64,000 bases of DNA from JALYLC01 sp035696365 (GTDB lineage Bacteria > Actinomycetota > Thermoleophilia > Gaiellales > JALYLC01), in contig DASRQS010000062.1 of assembly GCA_035696365.1 (NCBI GenBank), positions 62,001 through 126,000 on the forward strand. Reading direction: 5' to 3'. The position numbers were made by a program, and so were the translations under genes. This document shows, one piece after another, positions 15,670 to 24,414 of this stretch. The notes beneath the pieces were generated by a model that searched no databases, was not told where the DNA came from, and worked only from the letters and a program-made list of their open reading frames with translations. Each line of letters starts with the position of its first letter. Position 1 is the first letter of the stretch.

Positions 15670-16566
15670 ATGTGCGGAATCGTCGGCCTGTTCGCCAAGT
15701 CGCCTGCGATCGAGAATCGCCTGGGCGAGCACCTCGCAGCGATGCTGCGCCAGATGAGCGATCGCGGCCCGGATTCGGCCGGCGTCGCCGTCTATCGCGA
15801 TCCGGTTGCGCACGGGCACAGCAAGCTCGTCCTGTGCTCACCCCGGGCCAACGAGGATTGGCAGGCGGTGGGCGATCAGCTCGCCGCCACGGGCGGCCCT
15901 GCCATCCGGTACAACCACGCGCTCTTTACCCTGCCCTGCGCGCCGGCCGAGGCGCAGGCGCTCGCCGAGGAGCACTACCCCGACCTGCGCGTCATGAGCG
16001 CGGGCGAGGTCATCGAGATCTACAAGGAAACCGGCCGCCCCGAGCGCTTCGCGAAGCTGTTCGCGCTCGGCGACGTGCGCGGGACGCACGCGATCGGGCA
16101 CACGCGCATGGCGACGGAGAGCAAGGTCACCACCGAGGGCTCGCACCCCTTCTCGACGGGCGAGGATCTCTGCCTCGTGCACAACGGCTCGCTCTCGAAC
16201 CACAACCGCCTACGCGAGAACCTGCGCCGCGAGGGCATCCGCTTCGTGAGCGAGAACGACACGGAGGTGGCCGCGGGCTACCTCGCGTGGCGGCTGCGCG
16301 AGGGCGCGACGCTGCAGCAGGCGCTCGAGGGCTGCCTCGACGACCTCGACGGCTTCTACACGTTCGCCGTCGGCACGCGCGACGGCTTCGCCGTGATGCG
16401 CGACCCGATCGCCTGCAAGCCCGCCGTGATGGCCGAGACCGACGAGTGGGTCGCGATGGCCTCCGAGTACCGCGCGATCGCGGTCCTGCCCGGCGCCGAC
16501 GAGGCCCGCTCGTGGGAGCCCGAGCCGGCGCGCGTGTACGTGTGGGAGCGGGAGCGCGTGGCGTGA
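15670..16566 (+). CDS. mgsA: N-methylglutamate synthase subunit A (class II glutamine amidotransferase, GlxB-like)
   Basis: 298 residues starting MCGIVGLFA, so the Cys after Met removal is the N-terminal nucleophile of class II amidotransferases. RGPDSAGVAVY, GHTRMATES and LVHNGSLSNHNRLRENL are further glutaminase/Ntn blocks. In the indirect methylamine pathway this subunit, with MgsB and MgsC, makes N-methylglutamate from gamma-glutamylmethylamide or methylamine plus glutamate. Rhizobial GlxB is a relative. The stop overlaps mgsB (GTGA). The assignment rests on the synteny mgsA-B-C followed by the dehydrogenase genes. Confidence 0.85.
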   Translation: MCGIVGLFAKSPAIENRLGEHLAAMLRQMSDRGPDSAGVAVYRDPVAHGHSKLVLCSPRANEDWQAVGDQLAATGGPAIRYNHALFTLPCAPAEAQALAEEHYPDLRVMSAGEVIEIYKETGRPERFAKLFALGDVRGTHAIGHTRMATESKVTTEGSHPFSTGEDLCLVHNGSLSNHNRLRENLRREGIRFVSENDTEVAAGYLAWRLREGATLQQALEGCLDDLDGFYTFAVGTRDGFAVMRDPIACKPAVMAETDEWVAMASEYRAIAVLPGADEARSWEPEPARVYVWERERVA

Positions 16567-17258
16567 GCACCGCGGTCGAGACGTTCGACCTGGCCGAGAC
16601 CTCGCTGCGCGCGCTCAACCAGCACCTGCACGACCTGGCGGGCTCGAGCGGAGCGCACGTGCGCGTCACCAACCCGAGCGGGGCGCACGCCGTCGCCTGC
16701 GGCATCGACGCCGAGCTCGAGGTCGACATCGACGGGCACGTGGGCTACTACTGCGCCGGCATGAACAAGCTCGCGACCGTGCGCGTGCACGGCAACGCGG
16801 GCTCGGGCCTGGCCGAGAACATGATGAGCGGGCGCGTGGTCGTCGACGGCAGCGCCAGCCAGTACTGCGGCGCCACCGCGCACGGCGGGCTGATCGTCGT
16901 GCACGGCGACACCTCGCTGCGCTGCGGCATCTCGCTCAAGGGCGGCGAGATCGTGGTGCACGGATCTGTGGGCGGCAACTCGATGTTCATGGCGCAGGCG
17001 GGTGCGCTTGTGGTCTGCGGCGACGCCGGCGAGGCGCTCGGCGACTCGCTCTACGAAGCCCGCATCTACGTGCGCGGATCGGTCGCGGGGCTCGGCGCCG
17101 ACTGCATCGAGAAGGAGATGCGGGACGAGCACCTCGCGCAGGTGCGCGATCTGCTCGAGCGCGCCGAGATCGACGACGCCGAGCCCGGGGAGTTCCGCCG
17201 CTACGGCTCCGCCCGGCAGCTCTACACGTTCAAGATCGACAACGCCGGGGCGTACTGA
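16563..17258 (+). CDS. mgsB: N-methylglutamate synthase subunit B (GXGXG domain)
   Basis: 231 residues forming the glutamate-synthase alpha-subunit GXGXG beta-helix (VTNPSGAHAVACGI, then repeats such as VRVHGNAGSGLAENM and GGEIVVHGSVGGNSMF). It corresponds to GlxC in rhizobia and MgsB in methylotrophs and has a structural role in the synthase. GTG 16563 overlaps the mgsA stop by four bases, and the TGATG junction overlaps mgsC by one base, so the three subunits look translationally coupled. Confidence 0.88.
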   Translation: MSTAVETFDLAETSLRALNQHLHDLAGSSGAHVRVTNPSGAHAVACGIDAELEVDIDGHVGYYCAGMNKLATVRVHGNAGSGLAENMMSGRVVVDGSASQYCGATAHGGLIVVHGDTSLRCGISLKGGEIVVHGSVGGNSMFMAQAGALVVCGDAGEALGDSLYEARIYVRGSVAGLGADCIEKEMRDEHLAQVRDLLERAEIDDAEPGEFRRYGSARQLYTFKIDNAGAY

Positions 17259-18631
17259 TGACCTGGGAGGACAAGGCGATCAAGGCCGGCTGGACGCCGC
17301 CCGGCGCCGGCTGGCACCCGGGCCTGCGCGAGTCGTACCTCTACGACCGCAACGTCATCGCCGAGATCCAGCGCGCGGCGCGCGAAGGCATCTACGACAT
17401 CCGCGGCTTCGGCGCCAAGCGGCGCCTCCCGCACTTCGACGACCTGCTGTTCCTGGGCGCCAGCATGTCGCGCTACCCGCTCGAGGGCTACCGCGAGCGC
17501 TGCGACACGACGGTCACGCTGGGCGCCCGCCACGCCAAGAAACCGCTCGAGCTCAAGATCCCTATCACGATCGCGGGCATGAGCTTCGGCGCGCTCTCGG
17601 CGCCCGCCAAGGAGGCGCTCGGGCGAGGCGCGAGCGAGGTCGGCACCTCGACGACCACCGGCGACGGTGGCATGACGCCCGAGGAGCGCGGCCATTCCGA
17701 CCTGCTCGTCTATCAGCTGCTGCCGTCGCGCTACGGCATGAACCCCGACGACCTGCGCCGTGCCGACGCGATCGAGATCGTCGTCGGCCAGGGCGCCAAA
17801 CCGGGCGGCGGCGGCATGCTGCTCGGGCACAAGATCTCCGACCGCGTGGCCGAGATGCGCACGCTGCCGAAGGGCATCGACCAGCGCAGCGCCTGCCGCC
17901 ATCCCGACTGGAACGGGCCCGACGATCTCGAGATCAAGATCGGCGAGCTGCGCGAGCTGACCGATTGGCAGAAGCCGATCTTCGTGAAGGTCGGCGCCAC
18001 GCGCACCTACTACGACGTGGCGCTGGCGGTCAAGGCGGGCGCCGACGTCGTTGTCGTGGACGGCATGCAGGGCGGCACCGCAGCCACACAGGACGTGTTC
18101 ATCGAGCACGTCGGCATCCCGACGCTGCCCGCCGTGCGGCTGGCCGTGGAGGCCCTGCAGGAGCTCGACATGCACCGAAAGGTGCAGCTGATCGTCTCCG
18201 GCGGCATCCGCTCGGGCGCCGACGTCGCCAAGGCGCTCGCGCTAGGCGCCGACGCGGTCTCGATCGGCGTGGCGGCCCTGATCGCGCTCGGCGACAACGC
18301 GCCGGAGCTGGAGCCCGAGTACGAGCGCATCGGCAGCTCGGCCGGCTACTACGACGACTGGCAGGCCGGGCGTGACCCCGCAGGCATCTCCACCCAGGAG
18401 CCCGAGCTGGCCGCGCGCTTCGACCCGGAGCTCGGCGGCCGCCGCCTCGCCAACTACCTGCGCTGCATGACGCTGGAGTGCCAGACGCTCGCGCGCGCCT
18501 GCGGGAAGTCGCACGTGCACAACCTCGAGCCGGAAGACCTCGTCGCCCTCACCGTCGAGGCCGCTGCGATGGCGCGCGTCCCGCTCGCGGGCACCAACTG
18601 GATCCCGGGACACTCGGGGTCTGGCCCTTGA
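17258..18631 (+). CDS. mgsC: N-methylglutamate synthase subunit C (FMN-dependent glutamate-synthase domain)
   Basis: 457 residues of the GltB central/FMN domain. PITIAGMSFGALSAPAKEAL, TTTGDGGMTPEER, GQGAKPGGGGMLLG and VDGMQGGTAA form the FMN and substrate barrel, and RCMTLECQTLARACGKSH resembles the cysteine-rich region of glutamate synthases. It matches GlxD/MgsC. The family normally ends close to the NWIPG sequence; here the frame runs on as HSGSGP into a long palindrome that supplies the TGA at 18629-18631. The added tail is short, so the enzyme is probably active. Confidence 0.88.
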   Translation: MTWEDKAIKAGWTPPGAGWHPGLRESYLYDRNVIAEIQRAAREGIYDIRGFGAKRRLPHFDDLLFLGASMSRYPLEGYRERCDTTVTLGARHAKKPLELKIPITIAGMSFGALSAPAKEALGRGASEVGTSTTTGDGGMTPEERGHSDLLVYQLLPSRYGMNPDDLRRADAIEIVVGQGAKPGGGGMLLGHKISDRVAEMRTLPKGIDQRSACRHPDWNGPDDLEIKIGELRELTDWQKPIFVKVGATRTYYDVALAVKAGADVVVVDGMQGGTAATQDVFIEHVGIPTLPAVRLAVEALQELDMHRKVQLIVSGGIRSGADVAKALALGADAVSIGVAALIALGDNAPELEPEYERIGSSAGYYDDWQAGRDPAGISTQEPELAARFDPELGGRRLANYLRCMTLECQTLARACGKSHVHNLEPEDLVALTVEAAAMARVPLAGTNWIPGHSGSGP

Positions 18632-18674
18632 TGTCCCGCTGCGGGACATCAAGAGCCAGACCCCGAGTGTCCCG
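18606..18674. repeat. Repeat B: 34-bp-arm palindrome covering the mgsC stop codon
   Basis: The arms 18606-18639 and 18641-18674 pair with one mismatch around a single T. Each arm contains CACTCGGGGTCTGGC or its complement, the same core as clusters A and C. The left arm encodes the last residues and stop of mgsC. As RNA it would form a very stable hairpin between mgsC and the dehydrogenase genes. Confidence 0.9.
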
Positions 18675-18834
18675 CTGAAATTTCACAGCCCCGACGCTGA
18701 TCTATGTGCACCTTCCACAGATATCCCCGCGCCCTGACGCCCCCGGGTGCCCTGCCGCTGGACGTCGTCATGTGCAGGCGGCACACTCTCGGCATGCTCG
18801 CGATCGCCTCCGCCGTCGACCCGCGGCGCCGCCG
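18675..18834. other. Spacer between mgsC repeat and mgdB
   Basis: 160 bases with a short TGAAATTTCA palindrome at 18676-18685. It may hold a promoter for the dehydrogenase genes, but I see no convincing -35/-10 pair and no ORF of note. Confidence 0.4.
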
Positions 18835-19074
18835 GTGAGCTTTCTCATCGACTGCCCCAACTGCGGGCCCCGCCCCTCCACCGATTTCCGCTACGGCGGC
18901 GAGACGAGGCCCGTCGAGGATCCGTCCTCGAGCGAGCTCGACGAGATCAAGCGACTGTGGATGCGCCGCAACGTGGCGGGCGACCAGACCGAGCGCTGGT
19001 TCCACCGCGACGGCTGCCGGCGCTGGCTGACGATCACGCGCAACACCGTGACGAACCAGGTGCACGGTGGCTGA
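18835..19074 (+). CDS. mgdB: N-methylglutamate dehydrogenase / sarcosine oxidase delta-like subunit
   Basis: 79 residues from GTG 18835. LIDCPNCGPR and FHRDGCRRW give the zinc-binding CPxCG and HxxGC pattern of SoxD proteins, and TRNTVTNQV is the conserved tail. SoxD-type subunits hold the heterotetramer together and carry zinc. It overlaps the alpha-like gene by eight bases. Synteny with mgsABC favours N-methylglutamate over sarcosine as the substrate. Confidence 0.82.
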   Translation: MSFLIDCPNCGPRPSTDFRYGGETRPVEDPSSSELDEIKRLWMRRNVAGDQTERWFHRDGCRRWLTITRNTVTNQVHGG

Positions 19075-21739
19075 GTCCTTCGGCTTCGACGGCCGCGAGA
19101 TCGCGATCCACGAGGGCGACACGATCGGATCCGCGCTCTACCGCGCCGGCGTCGACACCGTCTCGCGCTCGTTCAAGTACCACCGCCGCCGCGGGTTCCT
19201 CTGCATGAGCGGCGACTGCCCGAACTGCCTCGTCCAGGTCGACGGCGAGACGGGCGTGCGCTGTTGCACGCGCCCGGCCGCGGACGGCATGAAGGTCGAG
19301 CCGCAGAATGTCATGTTCGGGCTCGAGCGCGATCCGCTGGCCATGAACGACATGAAGCTGGCGCACAAGTTCCTGCCCGTCGGCTTCTACTACAAGACGC
19401 TGATCAAGCCGCGCTGGCTGTGGCCCCGCGTCGAGCCGATGATCCGCAAGGTGGCCGGCCTCGGCAAGGTCGACACGAACGACCTGCCCCGCCACCTCGA
19501 GCGCGTCTACCGGCATCCCGACGTCGTGGTGCTCGGGGCCGGCCCGGCGGGCCTGGCCGCCGCGCTGGGCGCCGCCGAGGCGGGCGCGTCGGTGATCGTC
19601 GCCGACGAGGGCGAGGCGCCCGGCAGCCGTCTCGGCGCCGGCGCCACCCTGGACGCGGTGCGCGAGCTGCTCCCCCAGGTCGAGGCGCACGAGCGCATCG
19701 AGCTGCTCCGCAACCACCGTGCGTTCGGGCTCTACGAGGGTCCCGAGGTGCCGCTGATCGGCCCGGACCTGCTCGTGATGACGCAGCCGAAGGCCATCGT
19801 CGTGGCGACCGGGGCCTTCGAGTCGATGGAGGTCTTCGACGGCAACGACGTGCCGGGCGTGATGCTCACGCGCGGCGCGGTGCGCCTCGCGACCCAGCAC
19901 TCGGTCAAGCCGGGCAACGTCGCGGTGATCCTCGCGGGCACGCAAGAGGTGCCCGAGCACATCGCTGCGCTCCGAGCAGTGGGCACCGAGGTCGCTGCCG
20001 TGATCATCCCCGACGGCGCCTCCAGCGGCCCGGAGCTGCCGGCCGGCGTGCGGCCGATCGTCGGCGAGATCGTCAAGGTGCACGGCAAGAAGCGCGTCAA
20101 GGCCGTGAGCGTGCGCTACACGGGTGGCACCGAGAAGATCGCCTGCGACCTCGTCTGCCTCTCCGGCAGCCTCACGCCGCAGGAGAACCTGCTGCGGCAG
20201 GGCACGGCCATGCCGGTCCACGCCGCCGGGGACCTGCTCGCGCCCGCAGCGGTGGCCGAGTCCGTCGCGCATGCCCGCGAGGTCGGGGCGCGTGCGGCCC
20301 GCGGCGAGGGCGCCGAGCTCCCCGAGCTCGGCCAGAAGGCGCGGCGCTGCGGCGACGCCGGCTACGTCTGCATCTGCGAGGACGTCTCGGTACAGGACGT
20401 GCGCAACGCCGTGACGGAGGGCTTCTCCTCGACGGAACTGCTCAAGCGCTACACCACGATCACGATGGGCCCCTGCCAGGGGCGCATGTGCCACGGCCAG
20501 ATGCGCACGCTCGCCGAGCGGCTCTCGCCCGGCGCCGAGCCGCGCATCTCCTCGACCACCACGGCTCGCCCGCCGGCGCGCACGGTGATGCTGGACGAGG
20601 TCACCGCCGGCGCCTACGCGCACCTCGAGCGCCGCACCGCGCTGCACGACGTGCATCTCGGCCTCGGCGCGTCGTTCCTGTGGGCCGGGCAGTGGAAGCG
20701 CGTCGACAACTACGGCTCGATCGAGCAGGAGTACCGCGCCGTGCGCGAGGGCGTCGGCATCATCGACGTCGGCACGCTCGGCAAGTTCCGCGTGTCCGGG
20801 CCCGACGTCGTGCCGTTCCTCGAGCGTCTCTACCCCAACCACGTCGGCGACATCCAGCCCGGGCGCCTGCGCTACGGCTTGCTGCTCGACGAGCACGGCG
20901 TCATCCACGACGACGGCACCATCTGCCGCATCGACGACGAGACGTTCTACCTCACGGTCACGACCTCGGGCGCCGAGGAGGCCGAGGCGCTGATGATCGA
21001 CTGGCGCGACACCTGGGGCATGACGGTGCACATCGTCAACCAGACCTCCGCGCTCGGCGCGATCAACATCGCCGGGCCGCAGGCGCGCGAGGTGCTCTCC
21101 ACGCTGACCGAGGACGATATCTCCAAGGAGGGCTTCCCCTACCTGCGGCAGCGCACGATCACGGTGGCCGGGATCCCGTGCCTCGCGATCCGCCTGGGCT
21201 TCGTGGGCGAGGTCGGGTGGGAGCTGCATCACACCGCCTCGCGCTCCGAGGAGCTATGGGCGGCGCTGCTTTCGGCCGGCGAGGCGCACGGTGTGCAGCC
21301 CTTCGGCATCCAGGCGCAGCGGCTGCTGCGCCTCGAGAAGGGCCACATCATCGTCTCGCAGGACACCGACTTCGAGACCACGCCGTGGCGTGTCGACATG
21401 GGCTGGGCGGTCAAGCTCGAGAAGGACTGGTTCGTCGGCAAGCGCGCGCTCGTGCGCAAGAAGGACACGCCGACCGAGAAGCTGATCGCCTACCGCGGCG
21501 ACGCCGGCACGCGCAACGCGCCCTGGGAGGGCGCTGCGGTCAAGGTCGACGGCAAGCTCGTGGGCCGCGTGACGAGCTCCTGGTACTCCTGGTCGCTCGG
21601 CTATCCGATCGGCCTCGCCTGGGTCAAGCCCGAGTTCGCGGACGAGGGCAAGCGCCTGCTGATCGGCAAGGACAACATGAGCGCCAGCGTCGTCCGCGGT
21701 GCGTTCTACGACCCCGAGGGAGCGAAGCTCCGTGCCTGA
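19067..21739 (+). CDS. mgdC: N-methylglutamate dehydrogenase / sarcosine oxidase alpha-like subunit
   Basis: 890 residues, close to the usual alpha-subunit length. An N-terminal ferredoxin-like domain has CMSGDCPNC and CC at residues 46-67. A dinucleotide-binding GAGPAG sits at 157-162. A mid-domain (CICEDVSVQDVRNAV, then GPCQGRMC) lies near 445-480. A GcvT-like aminomethyltransferase domain fills 510-885 and probably transfers the released C1 to THF. The complex oxidises the N-methyl group of N-methylglutamate to regenerate glutamate. It starts with GTG at 19067, overlapping mgdB, and overlaps mgdD at its end. Confidence 0.88.
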   Translation: MAESFGFDGREIAIHEGDTIGSALYRAGVDTVSRSFKYHRRRGFLCMSGDCPNCLVQVDGETGVRCCTRPAADGMKVEPQNVMFGLERDPLAMNDMKLAHKFLPVGFYYKTLIKPRWLWPRVEPMIRKVAGLGKVDTNDLPRHLERVYRHPDVVVLGAGPAGLAAALGAAEAGASVIVADEGEAPGSRLGAGATLDAVRELLPQVEAHERIELLRNHRAFGLYEGPEVPLIGPDLLVMTQPKAIVVATGAFESMEVFDGNDVPGVMLTRGAVRLATQHSVKPGNVAVILAGTQEVPEHIAALRAVGTEVAAVIIPDGASSGPELPAGVRPIVGEIVKVHGKKRVKAVSVRYTGGTEKIACDLVCLSGSLTPQENLLRQGTAMPVHAAGDLLAPAAVAESVAHAREVGARAARGEGAELPELGQKARRCGDAGYVCICEDVSVQDVRNAVTEGFSSTELLKRYTTITMGPCQGRMCHGQMRTLAERLSPGAEPRISSTTTARPPARTVMLDEVTAGAYAHLERRTALHDVHLGLGASFLWAGQWKRVDNYGSIEQEYRAVREGVGIIDVGTLGKFRVSGPDVVPFLERLYPNHVGDIQPGRLRYGLLLDEHGVIHDDGTICRIDDETFYLTVTTSGAEEAEALMIDWRDTWGMTVHIVNQTSALGAINIAGPQAREVLSTLTEDDISKEGFPYLRQRTITVAGIPCLAIRLGFVGEVGWELHHTASRSEELWAALLSAGEAHGVQPFGIQAQRLLRLEKGHIIVSQDTDFETTPWRVDMGWAVKLEKDWFVGKRALVRKKDTPTEKLIAYRGDAGTRNAPWEGAAVKVDGKLVGRVTSSWYSWSLGYPIGLAWVKPEFADEGKRLLIGKDNMSASVVRGAFYDPEGAKLRA

Positions 21740-22193
21740 GGGATGGGCCATCGCAGACGCGGCCAAGGTGCGGGGCTTCGGCCCGCCCGAAGCGCTGGAC
21801 AAGCTCTCTCCCCCGCCCTGGGTGCGCGCGGGCCGCGTGGCCGGGGACGAGGTGCTGTGGCTGGCAGGCCGCGAGCGGGCCGGCGAGCTCGTCGAGGCCC
21901 TCCGGGCCGAGCTCTCGGGCTACGGCAACCGCGCGACCGTCGTGGATCACAGCGACGGCTACGCCCTGTTCGAGCTCACGGGCCCCGAGCGCAACGACCT
22001 GTTCGCGCGGCTCTCGAGCATCCGCATCCCCGCCACCGACGCCTTCGTGCAGGGCAACTTCGCGGGCGTCCCCGCGCGCACGTTCTGCACGGCCGAGCGC
22101 CTCGAGGTCATCGTGACGAGCGATGTCGCCTGGTTCGTGGGCGGCCGCCTCGGGCACGCCGCGGGCGATCTGGCCGGGAGGGCAGCATCGTGA
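21732..22193 (+). CDS. mgdD: N-methylglutamate dehydrogenase / sarcosine oxidase gamma-like subunit
   Basis: 153 residues with the fold of SoxG, the small GcvT-like gamma subunit (LWLAGRERAGELVEALRAEL, then FARLSSIRIPATDAFVQGNF). Gamma subunits contact the folate-binding part of alpha. GTG 21732 overlaps the alpha gene by eight bases, and its stop overlaps the beta gene (GTGA), consistent with stoichiometric translation. Sequence is poorly conserved in this family, so the call leans on position between alpha and beta. Confidence 0.78.
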   Translation: MPEGWAIADAAKVRGFGPPEALDKLSPPPWVRAGRVAGDEVLWLAGRERAGELVEALRAELSGYGNRATVVDHSDGYALFELTGPERNDLFARLSSIRIPATDAFVQGNFAGVPARTFCTAERLEVIVTSDVAWFVGGRLGHAAGDLAGRAAS

Positions 22194-23398
22194 GCGGCCT
22201 CTTCTCCTTCAAGCCGTTCTGGCGCGAGCGCGATCTCGCATCCTCCTACGACGTCGTGATCATCGGCGGCGGCGCGCACGGCCTCGCGACGGCCTACGAG
22301 CTCACCAAGCGCGGCATCACGAACGTCGCAGTGCTCGAGATGAACTACATCGGCGCAGGCGGCTCGGGCCGCAACACGACGATCCTGCGCGCCAACTACA
22401 AGACGCCCGAGGGCATCGCGTTCTACGGCGAGAGCCTCAAGATCTACCAGCAGCTCTCGCAGGAGCTCGACTTCAACCTGCTGATCTCGAAGCACGGGCA
22501 CCTCACGCTCGCGCACTCGGAGCGCTCGGTTGCAGTGCAGCGCGAGCGCGCCGAGGCCAACCAGCTGATGGGCGTCGACTCACGCTGGGTCGAGCCCGAC
22601 GAAGTCGGGCGGCTGTGCCCGCAGCTCAACATGTCGCGGGACGTCGCCTACCCCATCCAGGGCGCGCTCTACCACCCGCCCGGCGCGGTGATCCGCCACG
22701 ACGCGGTCGTGTGGGGCTATGCCCGCAAGGCCGACGCAGGCGGCGTGCACATCCACCAGGGCGTGGAGGTCACGGGCCTCAAGATCGAGAACGGCCGCTG
22801 CGTCGGGGTCGAGACGAACCGCGGCCCGATCGCGACCGGCACCGTGATGTCGGCCGTCGCCGGTTGGACGTCCATGATCACGGACATGGCCGGCATCGAG
22901 ATGCCGCTCACCAACCACCCGCTGCAGGCCTTCGTGACCGAGCCCGTCAAGCCGCTGCTCTCGAAGATCATCGTCTCCGCCGGCCTGCACGTGTACATCT
23001 CGCAGACCGACCGCGGCGAGTTCCTGATCGGCGCCGAGATCGAGCCGTACACGACCTACAACACGCGCTCGACGTTCACCTTCCTGGAGCACGGGGCGCA
23101 CAACGCGCTCGAGCTGATGCCGTTCCTCGCGCGGCTCAAGATCCTGCGGCAGTGGACGGGCTACTGCGACATGACGCCCGACTACAGCCCGGTCATGGGC
23201 CTGACGGAGGTCGACGGCTTCCTGGTCGACGCCGGCTGGGGCACGTGGGGCTTCAAGGCCTCGCCCATCTGCGGCGTGACGATGGCCGAGCTGATCGCGA
23301 CCGGCAAGACCCCGGCGCTGATCGAGCCGTTCGCGCTGGAGCGCTTCCACAAGGACACGGTCGTGCCTGAGAAGGGCGCCGCGGCCGTCTCGCACTGA
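22190..23398 (+). CDS. mgdA: N-methylglutamate dehydrogenase / sarcosine oxidase beta-like subunit
   Basis: 402 residues of the DAO/glycine-oxidase flavoprotein family. YDVVIIGGGAHGLATAYEL starts the FAD fold at residues 20-38, and GSGRNTTILRANY and GYCDMTPDYSPVMG are SoxB-like blocks; VDAGWGTWGFK is the C-terminal flavin contact. It oxidises the N-methylated amine. The order here is delta-alpha-gamma-beta, different from the common soxBDAG or mgdABCD order. The start is GTG at 22190, overlapping the gamma stop. Confidence 0.88.
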   Translation: MSGLFSFKPFWRERDLASSYDVVIIGGGAHGLATAYELTKRGITNVAVLEMNYIGAGGSGRNTTILRANYKTPEGIAFYGESLKIYQQLSQELDFNLLISKHGHLTLAHSERSVAVQRERAEANQLMGVDSRWVEPDEVGRLCPQLNMSRDVAYPIQGALYHPPGAVIRHDAVVWGYARKADAGGVHIHQGVEVTGLKIENGRCVGVETNRGPIATGTVMSAVAGWTSMITDMAGIEMPLTNHPLQAFVTEPVKPLLSKIIVSAGLHVYISQTDRGEFLIGAEIEPYTTYNTRSTFTFLEHGAHNALELMPFLARLKILRQWTGYCDMTPDYSPVMGLTEVDGFLVDAGWGTWGFKASPICGVTMAELIATGKTPALIEPFALERFHKDTVVPEKGAAAVSH

Positions 23399-23407
23399 GG
23401 GCCCGTC

Positions 23408-24386
23408 TCAGTAGGGCGTGGCGCCTAAGAGGAAGTCGTCGATCAGCGCCGTCAGCCGCTGAGCCTCGTCCTGAATCGTGCGCGCGTAGCGCCGGCGGGT
23501 GGCATCGTCGAGGTCCGGCTCCAGGAGCAGCTCGGCAACGCCGAGCACGCCGGCCAGAGGGGTGCGCAAATCGTGCGAGAGGGTGGCGACCGGCCCCGAC
23601 TTCAGGCGCCGCTTCGCGCTCGGCCGTGATCTCGCGCATCACCACGATGCGGCCGATGAGCTCGCCGGACGAATCGTGAACGGGCCCCGTGTGGCGCTGA
23701 AACGCACGGCGCTCCTCGGCCAGCTCGAACTCGTCGAGCGTCGTGCATTCGGGATCGTTGAGGATCGCCAGCATCGTGGCGCGGTAGGCGTCGGGATCCG
23801 TCAGCCGATGGGCCAGGATGGCGGCGCCCGCCTGCAGCGTCGTGTACGGCGGGAGCTTGAAACGTCATGCGCACCTGCTCGATGACGGAGTTCGTGAGCA
23901 GAGAGCGGCCGGCCAGATCCACGAGGCGGATGCCGTCCACGCTCGCATCCAGCAGTGCGCCGTTGATGTCGACCATGCGCTGCAGATAGAGGTGGTGCGC
24001 CGCGATCTCGGCCTCGGCGCGCTTGCGCTCCGTGACGTCGTGCCCGGCGGCGTACAGGAGCCCCGTCTCGAGTGACGGAGTCGCCGTCCAGGCCAGCCAG
24101 CGGTAGGAGCCGTCCTTGCAACGGAAGCGGTTCTCGAAGCACACGATCGCGACGCCCTCGGCCAGGCCCGCGACCTGGGCCAGCGAACCATCCCGGTCGT
24201 CCGGGTGCACGAAGTCGACGAACGGCTGCGCCAGGAGCTCCTGCAGGGTGAAGCCCAGCGTGCGCTCCCAGGACGGGTTCAGGCGCTTGAACAGCCCGTC
24301 GGCGAGACCGGCAACGCACAGCAGCTCGAGCGAGAGCGTGAAGAAGCGGTCGAGTTCCGCCTGGCTCTCATGGGTCGCACCGATAT
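23408..24386 (-). pseudogene. Decayed PAS-PAS-HisKA sensor kinase
   Basis: Reading the minus strand across three frames gives a PAS domain (LDRFFTLSLELLCVAGLADG, HPDDRDGS, FRCKDGSYRWL, GHDVTERKR), a second PAS/PAC and a HisKA box (ATLSHDLRTPLAGVLG). Frame breaks lie near 23858-23862 and 23603-23610. The PAS frame lacks a normal start: a GTG just upstream of THESQAEL is out of frame by two bases. The protein stops right after HisKA (DDFLLGATPY) with no ATPase domain. Three indels plus loss of the catalytic domain mark a pseudogene. It converges on mgdA with a 9-base gap. Confidence 0.85.
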
Positions 24387-24406
24387 GTATCTATCGGCAC
24401 ATATCG
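24381..24406. repeat. 8-bp inverted repeat CGATATGT
   Basis: CGATATGT (24381-24388) and ACATATCG (24399-24406) flank a 10-base spacer in an AT-richer patch between the unknown gene ending at 24415 and the decayed kinase. It could be the dead kinase's promoter/operator or a weak terminator. Confidence 0.4.
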
Positions 24407-24414
24407 CGGAAACG

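Noticed and set aside
18835..23398. Plain sarcosine oxidase (soxDAGB) for glycine-betaine catabolism
   Set aside because: Possible on subunit sequence alone, but adjacency to mgsABC and a GMAS-like ligase favours N-methylglutamate dehydrogenase; no betaine or dimethylglycine genes are present.
23600..23870. Programmed frameshifting in the sensor kinase
   Set aside because: No slippery heptamer was seen, more than one break exists and the catalytic domain is missing, so decay is simpler.
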